64,000 bases of DNA from Rhodococcus sp. 105337. GTDB lineage: Bacteria > Actinomycetota > Actinomycetes > Mycobacteriales > Mycobacteriaceae. The notes below the pieces were generated by a model. That model was not told where the DNA came from, made no database searches, and was given only the letters and a program-made list of their open reading frames with translations. This document shows, piece after piece, positions 47,384 to 56,580 of this stretch (the first letter of the stretch is position 1; every line of letters begins with the position of its first letter). The position numbers and the translations under genes were made by a program. The DNA lies in assembly GCF_012844225.1 (NCBI RefSeq), contig NZ_JABAGQ010000003.1:124001-188000 (forward strand), given 5' to 3'.

Positions 47384-48537
47384 CGGACGACGAGAACCGC
47401 GAGGACCACTCCCCCGACGAGTCGGGGAACGGGGACGAGGCAGGGAACGAGAAGGCGGAGAACGAGAACGACGAGGCCGGTGCCGGCCATACCGGGGCAC
47501 TGACCCCGAACCGGCGCAAGAAGCTCAAGTGGATCGTCGGCGGACTCCTGGTCGTGGTTCTCACCGTCGAGGTGATCTTGATCTGGCCGGAGTTGTCGAG
47601 CAGCGTCCGGGATCTGGGTGATCTGAAATGGCTGTGGGTCGCGGCCGCTGTCGTCGCGTCCATGGCCGAGATGTCGAGTTTCGCGCGGGTGCAACGGGCG
47701 CTGTTGTCCGCTGCCGGGGTGAAGGTGACGCAGCGGCAATCGTTGTCGGTGGCTCTCGCGGCGAACTCGATGAGCGTGACGCTCCCCGGCGGGCCGGTAC
47801 TCGGGACCACGTTCACCTACCGCCGGATGCGCGCGTGGGGAGCCCAGCCTGTCGTCGCGACGTGGCAGCTCGTCATGGCCGGGGTATTGCAGGCAACGGG
47901 TCTCGGGCTGCTGGGACTTGTCGGAGCCCTGCTGGTCGGGGCGACCAGCAACCCGTTCTCCCTGATCTTCTCCACCGGCGCGCTTCTCCTGATGATCGTG
48001 CTGATCCAGTACGCGGCCAGCAACCCCGGCTCGCTCGAATCCATCGGCCTGATCGCGCTACGGGGAATCAACCGGATACGCAAGAAGCCGGAGCAGTCCG
48101 GGACCCGCGCGTGGGGGAAGATCGTCGACCAGATCGGTGCCGTACAACTCGATCGGCCCCACGCCGCGCGGGCCTTCGGATGGTCGCTGTTCAACTGGGT
48201 GTGCGACGGCGCGTGCCTGATGTTCGCCGCATACGCGGTCGGAGGACACCCCAGCATCGCCGGAATTGCGGTGGCGTACGCGGCGGGCACCGCTGCGAGT
48301 CGTGCGATTCCGCTGTTGCCCGCCGGACTGGGCGTGATGGATGCGGTGCTCGTTCCTGCCCTGACCGCCAGCGGGATGAGTGGTGCCGAGGCGCTCTCCG
48401 CAGTGGTCGTCTACCGATTGATCAGCTTCGTGCTCGTCGCAGCGGTGGGATGGATCGTGTTCGCGCTCCGCTATCGCGGCACACCGGAAGACGACGCCGA
48501 ACCACCACCCGACCTGCAACTCTGGCGCGACGACTGA
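47380..48537 (+). CDS. lysylphosphatidylglycerol synthase-type (flippase-like) membrane protein
   Basis: A 385-residue membrane protein of the UPF0104/LPG-synthase TM family. An acidic, low-complexity N-terminus (about 1-45, many Glu, Asp and Asn) precedes eight or so helices. LPGGPVLGTTFTYRRMRAWG and RAIPLLPAGLGVMDAVL are the conserved family blocks. It lacks a catalytic transferase domain, so lipid translocation is more likely than lysyl transfer. Its position after plsB and plsC suggests a role with newly made phospholipid or glycolipid. Confidence 0.85.
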   Translation: MTDDENREDHSPDESGNGDEAGNEKAENENDEAGAGHTGALTPNRRKKLKWIVGGLLVVVLTVEVILIWPELSSSVRDLGDLKWLWVAAAVVASMAEMSSFARVQRALLSAAGVKVTQRQSLSVALAANSMSVTLPGGPVLGTTFTYRRMRAWGAQPVVATWQLVMAGVLQATGLGLLGLVGALLVGATSNPFSLIFSTGALLLMIVLIQYAASNPGSLESIGLIALRGINRIRKKPEQSGTRAWGKIVDQIGAVQLDRPHAARAFGWSLFNWVCDGACLMFAAYAVGGHPSIAGIAVAYAAGTAASRAIPLLPAGLGVMDAVLVPALTASGMSGAEALSAVVVYRLISFVLVAAVGWIVFALRYRGTPEDDAEPPPDLQLWRDD

Positions 48538-48678
48538 CGACGGCGCACTGCGGTCCCCGCGCGCTTTCGGCACGGCCGGGGTGACGGTTACGCGAAACAC
48601 ACAGCACCCGGGGAAGTACGCTGCTCCCGGGCCACGCACCAGTGTGACCCCATTCCGTCGAGTGGAGGGACGTCGTTC

Positions 48679-50274
48679 GTGGCACAGCAACAGGTCGCCA
48701 AGAAACGGGAGGTCTGGTCCGGGCGCTCAGTGTTCATCATGGCCGCGATCGGTTCCGCCGTCGGTCTGGGCAACATCTGGCGTTTCCCGTACATCGCGTA
48801 CGAGAACGGTGGCGGCGCGTTCCTGATCCCGTATCTGGTCGCTCTCCTCACCGCGGGCCTTCCGCTCCTGTTCGTCGACTACGCGATCGGGCACAAGTTC
48901 CGGGGATCGCCGCCGCTGGCCTTCCGCAGGCTCAGCCGCGGCGCCGAGTTCCTCGGCTGGTGGCAGGTGCTGGTGTGCTTCGTGATCGGTGTGTACTACG
49001 CCGTCATCATCGCCTGGGCGGCGCGTTACACGTTCTTCTCGCTCAGCGAAGCGTGGGGCGATGACGCGGAAGGGTTCTTCCTCGAAACGTTCCTGCAGGT
49101 CGACGGTGATTCCTCGTTCGGGATGAGCTTCGTCCCGGGTGTCGCGTGGCCTCTGCTGGCCGTCTGGATCCTCACGCTCGGTGTTCTCGCGCTCGGCGTG
49201 CAGCGCGGTATCGGCAACGCCAACCGGTTCTTCGTCCCGTTGCTGGTGCTCCTGTTCGGTGCGCTCGTCGTGCGGTCGCTCACCCTCGAGGGCGCCACCA
49301 TCGGCCTCGACGCCTTCTTCACGCCGAACTGGTCCGCGCTGACCGATACGAGCGTCTGGATCGCGGCGTACGCGCAGATCTTCTTCTCGCTCTCCGTCGC
49401 GTTCGGCATCATGATCACCTACTCGTCGTACCTGAAGCGCAAGACCAACCTGACCGGTTCGGGCCTGGTCGTCGGCTTCTCGAACTCGAGTTTCGAGGTC
49501 CTGGCCGGTATCGGCGTGTTCTCCGCGCTGGGCTTCATGGCCCAGGCACAGGGGGTGGGAGTCGACGAGGTCGTCGCCGGAGGTATCGGACTGGCGTTCA
49601 TCGCGTTCCCGACCATCGTCTCCGAGATGCCGGGCGGCCCGATCTTCGGCGTTCTCTTCTTCGGATCCCTCGTGTTCGCCGGTTTCACCTCCCTGATCAG
49701 CATCATCCAGGTCGCCGTCTCGGCGTTCGAGGACAAGACCGGCCTCGGACGCGTTCCCGCCGTCCTCACGATCGGTGGCGTGTCGGCAATCGTCTCGCTG
49801 CTGCTGTTCCCGACCACCACGGGACTCAACACGCTCGACGTCGTCGACCGCTTCGCCAACCAGTTCGGCATCGTGGGTGTCGCCTTCGTGGCGCTCATCG
49901 TGATCGCGTGGATTCTGCGGCGCCTGCCCGACCTGCGAGACCATCTCAATTCGGTGTCGTCGTTCAAGGTCGGCCGGGGCTGGCTGGTGTTCACCGGCGG
50001 CGTCACACCCGTAGTGCTGGGATACATGCTGTTCAGCGAGATCCGTGATCGGCTGAGCGAGGGCTACGGCGGACTGCCCGACGACCTCGTCCTGGTGTTC
50101 GGGTGGGGCGTCCAGGCAGTGGTGCTCGTGGCCGCCGTCGCACTCTCGTTCGTCCCGTGGCGCAAGAGCATCGACCTCGGATACGACGCCGGTGGCGAGA
50201 TTCCCACCTCCGACGTGACCGTCTCGGCCGGCACCACGGATCCCGACAGCACCACCACCGGAGGTACGAAGTGA
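48679..50274 (+). CDS. metP: sodium-dependent methionine/alanine transporter, large subunit
   Basis: A 531-residue NSS-family transporter with about 12 helices. The N-terminal sodium and substrate site is GSAVGLGNIWRFPYIAYENG. ITYSSYLKRKTNL is the conserved unwound helix 7-8 region. A 35-residue partner protein of the MetS type starts at its stop codon, which is the signature of the Corynebacterium MetP/MetS importer. GGAGGG precedes the GTG start. The 141-nt leader contains weak hairpins but no riboswitch that I recognise. Confidence 0.9.
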   Translation: MAQQQVAKKREVWSGRSVFIMAAIGSAVGLGNIWRFPYIAYENGGGAFLIPYLVALLTAGLPLLFVDYAIGHKFRGSPPLAFRRLSRGAEFLGWWQVLVCFVIGVYYAVIIAWAARYTFFSLSEAWGDDAEGFFLETFLQVDGDSSFGMSFVPGVAWPLLAVWILTLGVLALGVQRGIGNANRFFVPLLVLLFGALVVRSLTLEGATIGLDAFFTPNWSALTDTSVWIAAYAQIFFSLSVAFGIMITYSSYLKRKTNLTGSGLVVGFSNSSFEVLAGIGVFSALGFMAQAQGVGVDEVVAGGIGLAFIAFPTIVSEMPGGPIFGVLFFGSLVFAGFTSLISIIQVAVSAFEDKTGLGRVPAVLTIGGVSAIVSLLLFPTTTGLNTLDVVDRFANQFGIVGVAFVALIVIAWILRRLPDLRDHLNSVSSFKVGRGWLVFTGGVTPVVLGYMLFSEIRDRLSEGYGGLPDDLVLVFGWGVQAVVLVAAVALSFVPWRKSIDLGYDAGGEIPTSDVTVSAGTTDPDSTTTGGTK

Positions 50275-50378
50275 GCACATCCGCCATCGCCCTCATGATC
50301 TTCGCCCTGGTCACGCTCTGGGGCGGTCTCATCCTCAGCATCGTGCACCTGCACAACCATCCCGACGAACCCGAGTGA
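50271..50378 (+). CDS. metS: MetS-like small subunit of the methionine/alanine transporter
   Basis: A 35-codon gene encoding STSAIALMIFALVTLWGG then a histidine- and proline-containing tail ending HPDEPE. It has a single membrane helix. Its GTG overlaps the metP stop (GTGA). Small proteins of this type are required for MetP function in Corynebacterium glutamicum. It is easily missed because of its size. Confidence 0.88.
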   Translation: MSTSAIALMIFALVTLWGGLILSIVHLHNHPDEPE

Positions 50379-50409
50379 TTCCCGGCAGATAAAGGGACAC
50401 AGTCGGCCG

Positions 50410-50452
50410 GCAGCGGGGGCGGCGCTTCGAACAGGAGCGCCGCCCCCGCTGC
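50410..50452. terminator. terminator after metPS
   Basis: A 17-bp perfect stem (left arm GCAGCGGGGGCGGCGCT) with a 9-nt loop, 31 nt past metS and between converging genes. Confidence 0.88.
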
Positions 50453-50516
50453 GTACCCATGAGGTCATGAGCGCCGTCTCGTTCGCGGCGGAGTGCGCGT
50501 CGCGCCGGCCGGCAGG

Positions 50517-51170
50517 TCAGCCGGCGCGCTGCAACCGCTCGAGGCGGTCGAACACCAATGTCACCGCGGTATCGGTGTGCGCGAGCACCTCGCGCGTGCT
50601 CTGCCGCCCGGCAGCCCAGCTCACGAGGGTGGACATCCACACGTCGGCGATGATGTGCACCGCGTTGAGAACCTCTTCGGTGACGGCGTCGATTCCGGCA
50701 GCGCGGGCGAACAGATCGGTGAGGACATATCCGAGGTGGTCGAGTTCGGGGGCCGACGACGCATCGGCGAACATGGTGGCTCGCACCAGAGCGTCGTACA
50801 GGCGCGGATTCTCCTCGAGTTGCGCGACCGATGCCCGGAACACCACCATGATCCGGTCGTGCGGGGTGTCGCCGGGAAGCTCCGCCTCGGCAAAGCGCCG
50901 GGCGGCCGTTTCGAACTCGAGCACCAGCGCAACCACCAGCAGATGGTTCTTCGACGGGAAGTAGCGGTACACCGTGCCGAGAGCCACGCCGGAGCGGTCG
51001 GCTACCGAACGCATCTGCACGGCCTCGTACCCGCCCTCGGACGCAAGCTCCTTCGCCGACCCGATGATGCGCATGTAGCGGGCTCGCTGAGCGGGCCTCA
51101 GATCTGCGCCCGGTGTCGAAAAAGCCCGCTGTCTCGTGTGCGCAACCTCCGTAGTCGGGTCGTCCGCCAT
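50517..51170 (-). CDS. KstR-like TetR-family repressor
   Basis: A 217-residue TetR regulator. The HTH region GGYEAVQMRSVADRSGVALG and TVYRYFPSKNHLLV, and the later MFADASSAPELD and HIIADVWMSTLVSW, agree closely with KstR, the repressor of sterol catabolism in mycobacteria and rhodococci. The ATG at 51170 has AAGGTG 5 nt upstream. It is divergent from an F420-type oxidoreductase and a KstD-superfamily flavoprotein. The shared promoter holds a KstR-consensus site and a second palindrome. It may be KstR or a paralogue acting on this cluster. Confidence 0.85.
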   Translation of the reverse strand: MADDPTTEVAHTRQRAFSTPGADLRPAQRARYMRIIGSAKELASEGGYEAVQMRSVADRSGVALGTVYRYFPSKNHLLVVALVLEFETAARRFAEAELPGDTPHDRIMVVFRASVAQLEENPRLYDALVRATMFADASSAPELDHLGYVLTDLFARAAGIDAVTEEVLNAVHIIADVWMSTLVSWAAGRQSTREVLAHTDTAVTLVFDRLERLQRAG

Positions 51171-51251
51171 CACGTCACCTTCCGTTCATCCCTGTTCGAG
51201 GATAGTTCAGGCACCGATGCGGCCTTCACGACCAGCCTTCCGGCGACTCAT

Positions 51252-51268
51252 CTAGACAGGTGTCCGGA
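51252..51268. promoter_or_regulatory. 17-bp operator-like element shared with 61292-61308
   Basis: CTAGACAGGTGTCCGGA, with core palindrome GACA-GG-TGTC. Fourteen of 17 bases match the element in front of the second TetR gene. It lies 82 nt upstream of the KstR-like start codon and 65 nt upstream of the oxidoreductase gene. Confidence 0.55.
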
Positions 51269-51287
51269 AACCCCTTCCCTCCAGAGG

Positions 51288-51301
51288 TAGAACGCGTTAC
51301 A
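51288..51301. promoter_or_regulatory. KstR-consensus operator
   Basis: TAGAACGCGTTACA fits the KstR site TNNAACNNGTTNNA at every fixed position. It is 31 nt upstream of the oxidoreductase GTG, where it would overlap or follow the promoter. Confidence 0.65.
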
Positions 51302-51332
51302 TTTTCTTCGTCATCCGACGAGAGGGGCCGCA

Positions 51333-52178
51333 GTGCGCCACGGAATCACCCTGTTCACCAGCGACCGGGGAATCCGACCCGATGTCGCCGCGACAGCCGC
51401 GGAGAGTCGCGGGTTCGACAGCTTCTACGTTCCCGAACACACCCACATCCCGGTGCGGCGCGAATCCGCGCACCCGGGGACCGGCGACGAGACGCTGCCC
51501 GACGACCGGTACATGCGCACCCTCGACCCGTGGGTCTCGCTCGGTCTCGCAGCCGCCGTGACCTCCACGATCAGCTTGGGTACGTCCGTCGCCTTACCGC
51601 TCGAACACGACCCGATCACCCTGGCGAAGACGATCGCCACGCTCGATCACCTCTCCGGCGGACGAGTGATCCTGGGGGCCGGCTTCGGCTGGAACGCCGA
51701 AGAACTCGCAGACCACGGGGTTCCCCCCGGTAAGCGTCGCACCGCCCTGCGGGAGTACCTCGAGGCGATGCAGGCACTGTGGACCCAGGAGGAAGCGTCC
51801 TACGACGGCACCTTCGTCTCCTTCGGCCCGAGCTGGGCGTGGCCCAAGCCGGTACAGCAGCCCCGGCCCCCCGTGCTCATCGGCGCGGGCGCGACCGAGC
51901 GGAACTTCGCATGGATCGTGCGCTCGGCCGACGGCTGGATCACCACCCCCACCGAGCGAGACACCGTGGACAACGTGCACCGGCTCCACAAGATGTGGGC
52001 AGACGCCGGTCGCACCGGGACTCCGACGGTCGTCGCGCTCGCCGGACGCCCCGATACCGAGCAACTGAGCCGGTGGAGCGACGCGGGCGTGAACGAGGTC
52101 ATCTTCGGTCTCCCCGATCGCACGGAGGACGAAGTCGTCGCCTACATCGACCGGCTCGCCGGCAAACTCGACCACTGA
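51333..52178 (+). CDS. LLM-class F420-dependent oxidoreductase
   Basis: A 281-residue TIM-barrel flavin/F420 oxidoreductase. Landmarks are SFYVPEHTHIP, GTSVALPLEHDPITLAKTIAT, LDHLSGGRVILGAGFGWN and PPVLIGAGATER. It likely uses reduced F420 to act on a steroid or acyl intermediate. The gene starts with GTG behind a KstR-type operator and precedes a KstD-superfamily flavoprotein by 26 nt in one operon. Confidence 0.88.
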   Translation: MRHGITLFTSDRGIRPDVAATAAESRGFDSFYVPEHTHIPVRRESAHPGTGDETLPDDRYMRTLDPWVSLGLAAAVTSTISLGTSVALPLEHDPITLAKTIATLDHLSGGRVILGAGFGWNAEELADHGVPPGKRRTALREYLEAMQALWTQEEASYDGTFVSFGPSWAWPKPVQQPRPPVLIGAGATERNFAWIVRSADGWITTPTERDTVDNVHRLHKMWADAGRTGTPTVVALAGRPDTEQLSRWSDAGVNEVIFGLPDRTEDEVVAYIDRLAGKLDH

Positions 52179-52204
52179 TCCACCGCACCAGAACGGGACC
52201 CACA

Positions 52205-53668
52205 TTGAGCACCGACTTGCATCCCCTCCACGCCGACCGGATCACCGCCTGGCACCACGAGGCCGACGTGGTGATCGCCGGATACGGCATCGCCGGAGTG
52301 TCCGCGGCCGTCGAGGCCGCGCGCACCGGCGCCGAGGTACTGGTTCTCGAACGCACCGGCGGCTGGGGCGGGGCCGCATCGTTGTCCGGGGGCATCATCT
52401 ACCTGGGCGGTGGGACGGGTCTCCAGAAAGCGCTCGGGTTCGAGGACACCCCCGAGAACATGAAGACCTTCATGCTCGCAGCGCTCGGACCGGGAGCAGA
52501 CGAAGCGAAGATCTCCGAATACTGCGAGGGCAGCGTCGAGCACTACGACTGGCTCGTCGACAACGGCGTGGTGTTCAAAGAGAGCTTCTGGGGTGAGCCC
52601 GGCTGGGAGATCCCGGGCGACGACGGCCTGATGTACTCCGGCGGCGAGAACGCCGCGCCCTTCAACGACATCGCGACTCCCGCTCCCCGCGGCCACGTCC
52701 CCCAGATGGCGGACAAGCGCACCGGCGAGAAGGGCGGCGGATTCATGCTCATGCAACCGCTGTCGCAGGTCGCCGAGAGCCTCGGGGTCCGAGCCGAATA
52801 CGACGTCCGGGTGCAGCGTCTGATCGTCGACGAGGACGGCAAGGTCGTCGGCATCGCCGCCAAGCAGTACGGCAACGAGGTCTATGTCCGGGCACGTCGC
52901 GGCGTCGTCCTCGCGACCGGGAGTTTCGCCTACAACAAAGAGATGATCTCGGCGTATGCGCCCCAGCTGGAGGGGCGTCCGGGTGCTGCGATCGAGGAAC
53001 ACGACGGTCGTGCGATCCGGATGGCCCAGGCGCTCGGTGCCGACCTCGCCCACATGGATGCCACCGAGGTCGCATTCTTCGGGGATCCCCAGTTGATGGC
53101 GCGCGGCATTCTCGTCAACGGCCGCGGGAACCGGTACGTGCCCGAGGACACCTACCCCGGCCGCATCGGGCAGTTGACCCTGCTCAAGAACGACAATCAG
53201 GCGTTCCTCGTCATCGACGAGGCCGCGTACGAAGACGGCTGTGCCGCAACCAGTTCCACGCCCTTCTTCCGTTTCCGGCCGAAATGGGTCGCCGAGACGG
53301 TCGAAGAACTCGAATCCGATATGGGATTGCCGGCGGGAACACTGCAGGCAACCGTCGAGGTCTACAACCGGCACGCAGAGACCGGGACCGATCCCGTCCT
53401 CGGCAAGAAGAGCGAATGGTGTGTTCCGATCGGTTCGCCGATCGCCGCGATCGACCTGCGCAACTGCACCGCCGGATTCACTCTCGGTGGCCTGCGCACG
53501 ACCGTCGACTCCGAGGTTCTCCACGTCTCCGGCGAACCGATCCCCGGCCTGTTCGCGGCGGGCCGTTGCACATCCGGGGTCTGCGCCTGGGGATATGCGA
53601 GCGGAACGTCGCTCGGCGACGGCAGTTTCTTCGGTCGACGGGCGGGCGTCTCCGCGGCCAAGGGCTGA
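52205..53668 (+). CDS. FAD-dependent oxidoreductase of the fumarate reductase/ketosteroid dehydrogenase superfamily
   Basis: A 487-residue flavoprotein. The dinucleotide loop is VVIAGYGIAGVSAAVEAART with ALVLE-type end of strand 2 (VLVLERTGG). GGAASLSGGIIYLGGGTG and the C-terminal LFAAGRCTSGVCAWGYASG are like KstD and related fumarate-reductase flavoproteins. True KstD motifs are not fully matched, so a delta-dehydrogenase acting on another ring system is possible. Start is inferred to be a TTG at 52205, as no ATG or GTG precedes the FAD motif at suitable distance. Confidence 0.8.
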   Translation: MSTDLHPLHADRITAWHHEADVVIAGYGIAGVSAAVEAARTGAEVLVLERTGGWGGAASLSGGIIYLGGGTGLQKALGFEDTPENMKTFMLAALGPGADEAKISEYCEGSVEHYDWLVDNGVVFKESFWGEPGWEIPGDDGLMYSGGENAAPFNDIATPAPRGHVPQMADKRTGEKGGGFMLMQPLSQVAESLGVRAEYDVRVQRLIVDEDGKVVGIAAKQYGNEVYVRARRGVVLATGSFAYNKEMISAYAPQLEGRPGAAIEEHDGRAIRMAQALGADLAHMDATEVAFFGDPQLMARGILVNGRGNRYVPEDTYPGRIGQLTLLKNDNQAFLVIDEAAYEDGCAATSSTPFFRFRPKWVAETVEELESDMGLPAGTLQATVEVYNRHAETGTDPVLGKKSEWCVPIGSPIAAIDLRNCTAGFTLGGLRTTVDSEVLHVSGEPIPGLFAAGRCTSGVCAWGYASGTSLGDGSFFGRRAGVSAAKG

Positions 53669-53692
53669 ACCGGATCCCGACCGGTCCCGGGC

Positions 53693-55261
53693 TCAGAACA
53701 CCACACCGGCATCGCGGCGGACGATCTCGTCCGCACCGTACTCCGCGAGCGCGGCGATCGTCATGGACGGATTGCACGCGCCGGTCGAGCCCGGGATCTT
53801 CGCCCCGTCCACCACGTACAACCCGCGCTGCCCGAGCACGCGGCCCGCCTCGTCGCACACCGGTCCCATCGGCGCTCCCCCGAGCGGATGGAACGTGTTG
53901 ACGTCCACCGCATTGATGTCGACCACGAGTGCGGCAGGACCGGCGATACGGCGGATACGTGTTTCGATGGCCCGGGTCAGCTCACGGTCGAATTTCTGAT
54001 CCCACTGCAGCACAGCATCGTCGGTGGCGGCGTCGTACTGCCATCGCCCGAGCCCGCGCACGACCCCCAGCCCGATCACCGATGTGGTGCCGATGTCGGC
54101 CGGCCACGGCACCGGTCCGGTCACGATCATCAGCGCGCCGGCGGGATCGGAATAGTCCTTCATCCCGACGCACGCCGGCCCACCCTGGAACTCCCCCGGA
54201 CTCGACAGCGGTGTGGTCACCGAGAACACGCGGTCGCCGTTGTTGCCCCACCCCGTTCCCACCTCGTCCGGCAGGTCCGGGACGAGGTTCTTCACGTGGG
54301 CCTTCATCAGCAACCGGGTCGTGCCAGCCGATCCCGCACCGAGGAATACCGCCTCCGACAGGAGCCTTTTGCGTTCGAGAATCGTTCCGTCGGTGTGGAT
54401 CCGGTCGACATGCGTGATCCACGTTCCGTTCGGTGCCCGCTCGATGTCGGTGACGCGATGCAGCGGCGCAACCGACACGTTGCCGGTGTTCTCGGCCGCG
54501 GCCAGATAGGTCACATCCACCGAGAACTTCCCACCGTTGTTCACGCCGTAGATGACGTCACCGGTCGTGTAGGACGGTTTCAGTTCGCCCGTGAGTTCGC
54601 GACGCGCGAAATCCCAGTCGATGGACATCGGCACCCGGAACGTGTCGAATCCCTCGCGCCCGGCCCGGTCGAGGAATTCCCGCGACGACCGGTAGCGAGG
54701 GTGTGCGAGCAGGTCGTCGGGGATCTCCGCGACGCGCAGCATCCGCGCGACCCGCGGGTAATACTCCCGGTCGAGGAGGTCGTAGTCGAGGCTCGGCGAC
54801 ACGGACGCCGCGAACCGTGCACCGTCCGGTTGCAGCGTCATCCCGTGGTACGCGAGCGAACTGCCACCGACGCCCGCGCCGCACAGGATATCGATTCCGT
54901 TGCCGCGCACCCGTTCCATCAGGCCCGTGTACGGCTCCGACGGAATCGGCGGCGCACCGGTCATCACCGGCATCGGTGACAGCCACGACGCACGCCGGTC
55001 GGGCGCGAACATGCGGGGGAACGTTTCCGCATTCGGGCCTGTGGGCCAACGGATCCCACGCTCGAGCACAACCGTCTCCACCCCCGCACGCCCGAGGTGC
55101 ATCGCGGTGATCGCGCCGCCGAAACCGCTTCCGATCACCACCGCGCGATGGCGTTCCTCGGTGACCTCCGCCCGGGCGCGGGGAACCGCCACCACCGTCA
55201 AGGCCACTGCCGCGGCAGCAGCGGTCCCCAGAAAAGTACGACGCGACAGAGCGGTGTCCAC
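53693..55261 (-). CDS. cholesterol oxidase-like GMC oxidoreductase, exported
   Basis: A 522-residue flavoenzyme. A Tat signal (LSRRTFLGTAAAAAVALTVV, cleavage near ARAEV) precedes the FAD motif VIGSGFGGAITAMHLGRAG. GGSSLAYHGM and the C-terminal NTFHPLGGAPMG, LYVVDGAKIPGSTG and NPSMTIAALAE blocks match class I cholesterol oxidases of Rhodococcus, Streptomyces and Brevibacterium. It would oxidise the sterol 3-hydroxyl and isomerise the double bond outside the cell. AGGAG lies 5 nt before the GTG at 55261. It is the last gene of the CYP51 operon, 62 nt after an unknown gene. Confidence 0.87.
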   Translation of the reverse strand: MDTALSRRTFLGTAAAAAVALTVVAVPRARAEVTEERHRAVVIGSGFGGAITAMHLGRAGVETVVLERGIRWPTGPNAETFPRMFAPDRRASWLSPMPVMTGAPPIPSEPYTGLMERVRGNGIDILCGAGVGGSSLAYHGMTLQPDGARFAASVSPSLDYDLLDREYYPRVARMLRVAEIPDDLLAHPRYRSSREFLDRAGREGFDTFRVPMSIDWDFARRELTGELKPSYTTGDVIYGVNNGGKFSVDVTYLAAAENTGNVSVAPLHRVTDIERAPNGTWITHVDRIHTDGTILERKRLLSEAVFLGAGSAGTTRLLMKAHVKNLVPDLPDEVGTGWGNNGDRVFSVTTPLSSPGEFQGGPACVGMKDYSDPAGALMIVTGPVPWPADIGTTSVIGLGVVRGLGRWQYDAATDDAVLQWDQKFDRELTRAIETRIRRIAGPAALVVDINAVDVNTFHPLGGAPMGPVCDEAGRVLGQRGLYVVDGAKIPGSTGACNPSMTIAALAEYGADEIVRRDAGVVF

Positions 55262-55323
55262 ATGATCTCCTGAACGAATGGGGTTCGATCGTGAAGAGCG
55301 GAAAGCCTGGCAGAGCCGGAACG

Positions 55324-56580
55324 TCAGAGAACGGTGAGCGGTAGCGGAATCCCGCGGTCGGCGAACACGAAATCGGTGCCGGAACTGAAGCGGGTGATCG
55401 CCACCTCGCCGCATTCCTTCGCGGGCGTGTCCTCACGCACGACACCGACGACGAGGAAGTCCTCGGTTTCCGACTCCACCCGGACGGAAAAGTGTGCGTC
55501 CACGCCCCGCACGAGCGCATCGAGAGCACCCAGGTGATCGGAGTCGACCAGTGTCGGCCACGCCCCGTCCACGTGCGCCCCACCCCGCCGGTGGATGTGC
55601 AAGGTCAGACCGTGCGAGTCGTGCTCGACGGTGCGTTCGACATAGTGGTAGGGCGACAACACGGGATGAACGTCGAGGACGGCCGCGAGTCCTGCGAACG
55701 ACTGCGGCGTTCCCAGCGCCCGATGGATCCGCTCCGACGCGATGCCCGCAATCCCGGTGAGCTGTTTGCGGGCGAGATCGAGCGCGGACGCTTCGTCGGT
55801 GCGCTTGCGCACGCCCATGAGAAATCCCAGCGTGAGCATGTGCTGTTGCAGGCATACCTCTTCGGCGATCCGCACCAGCGCAGATTTCGAGAAGTCCGCG
55901 AACCGCAGGTCCGACAGGAGCGGACCCGAATAGTCGTGGTTCCCTTCGCCGTCGCCGTCGATCGGACTCAGCTCGGCGGCCACGGCCGCGGTGCGCCCGA
56001 GTGCTTCGGTGTGCGGTTCCATCTTCGGCGGCACGTGCGACGGATCGATGGTGACCGTCCACGCGCAGTGCGGGTGCCGGTCCTCGGGAACCCGCGGCGG
56101 CCGGTGGATTGGCCGCACCTGCGCGTACGGATTGGTGGCGAGCGCGGTCGCGTCGAACGTCGGGTCCTCGATGTCGTGGCACATGGCCGTGACGTACGCG
56201 TCGCCGAGCGGTTCGACGTCCATGAGTGCGCCACAGTGATCGAGCTGGAACTCGCCGTGGTTGCGGTCGTCGACGCGGTACCGGAAGTCCATGAACTGCG
56301 GCGGTGCACCGATGTCGAGTTGCAGACCCTTGAAGATGGTGACGACGTCGTCACCCTCGTAGTTCAGGGCCCGCTGCATCCGCCGGGTGTACCAGGGCGA
56401 CGCCGCCTGCCATTCCTCGATCGCGACTTCGGCCATTCCCTCACGACCGAAGGCCGAGATGAGGTGCGCCATGCCCGAGCGGTCGATGAGTTGTCCGCAC
56501 AGCAGCAGTTCGGGCACCAGCACGGCCAGGTCGGCGCGCGAGAGCGCCGCAAACGATCCCCCCGTGCGCGCCGGGCTCAC
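55324..56580 (-). CDS. conserved protein of unknown function in the sterol P450 operon
   Basis: A 418-residue soluble protein without a domain I recognise. It has no signal peptide or membrane helix. It contains many aromatic and histidine residues, for example QFMDFRYRVDDRN, HPHCAWTVTIDPSHVPP, SPYHYVERTVEHDSHGLTLHIHRR and the ending DFVFADRGIPLPLTV. The start GTG at 56580 overlaps the SnoaL-like gene's stop by 4 nt (GTGA). The tight operon position between a SnoaL-like gene and a cholesterol oxidase suggests a steroid-related role. It is a good candidate for a new enzyme or ligand-binding family. Confidence 0.75.
   Translation of the reverse strand: MSPARTGGSFAALSRADLAVLVPELLLCGQLIDRSGMAHLISAFGREGMAEVAIEEWQAASPWYTRRMQRALNYEGDDVVTIFKGLQLDIGAPPQFMDFRYRVDDRNHGEFQLDHCGALMDVEPLGDAYVTAMCHDIEDPTFDATALATNPYAQVRPIHRPPRVPEDRHPHCAWTVTIDPSHVPPKMEPHTEALGRTAAVAAELSPIDGDGEGNHDYSGPLLSDLRFADFSKSALVRIAEEVCLQQHMLTLGFLMGVRKRTDEASALDLARKQLTGIAGIASERIHRALGTPQSFAGLAAVLDVHPVLSPYHYVERTVEHDSHGLTLHIHRRGGAHVDGAWPTLVDSDHLGALDALVRGVDAHFSVRVESETEDFLVVGVVREDTPAKECGEVAITRFSSGTDFVFADRGIPLPLTVL

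Noticed and set aside
48538-48678. Riboswitch in the metP leader
   Set aside because: Only short GC hairpins (CCCGGG arms at 48607 and 48626) are visible; no SAM-aptamer features were recognised.
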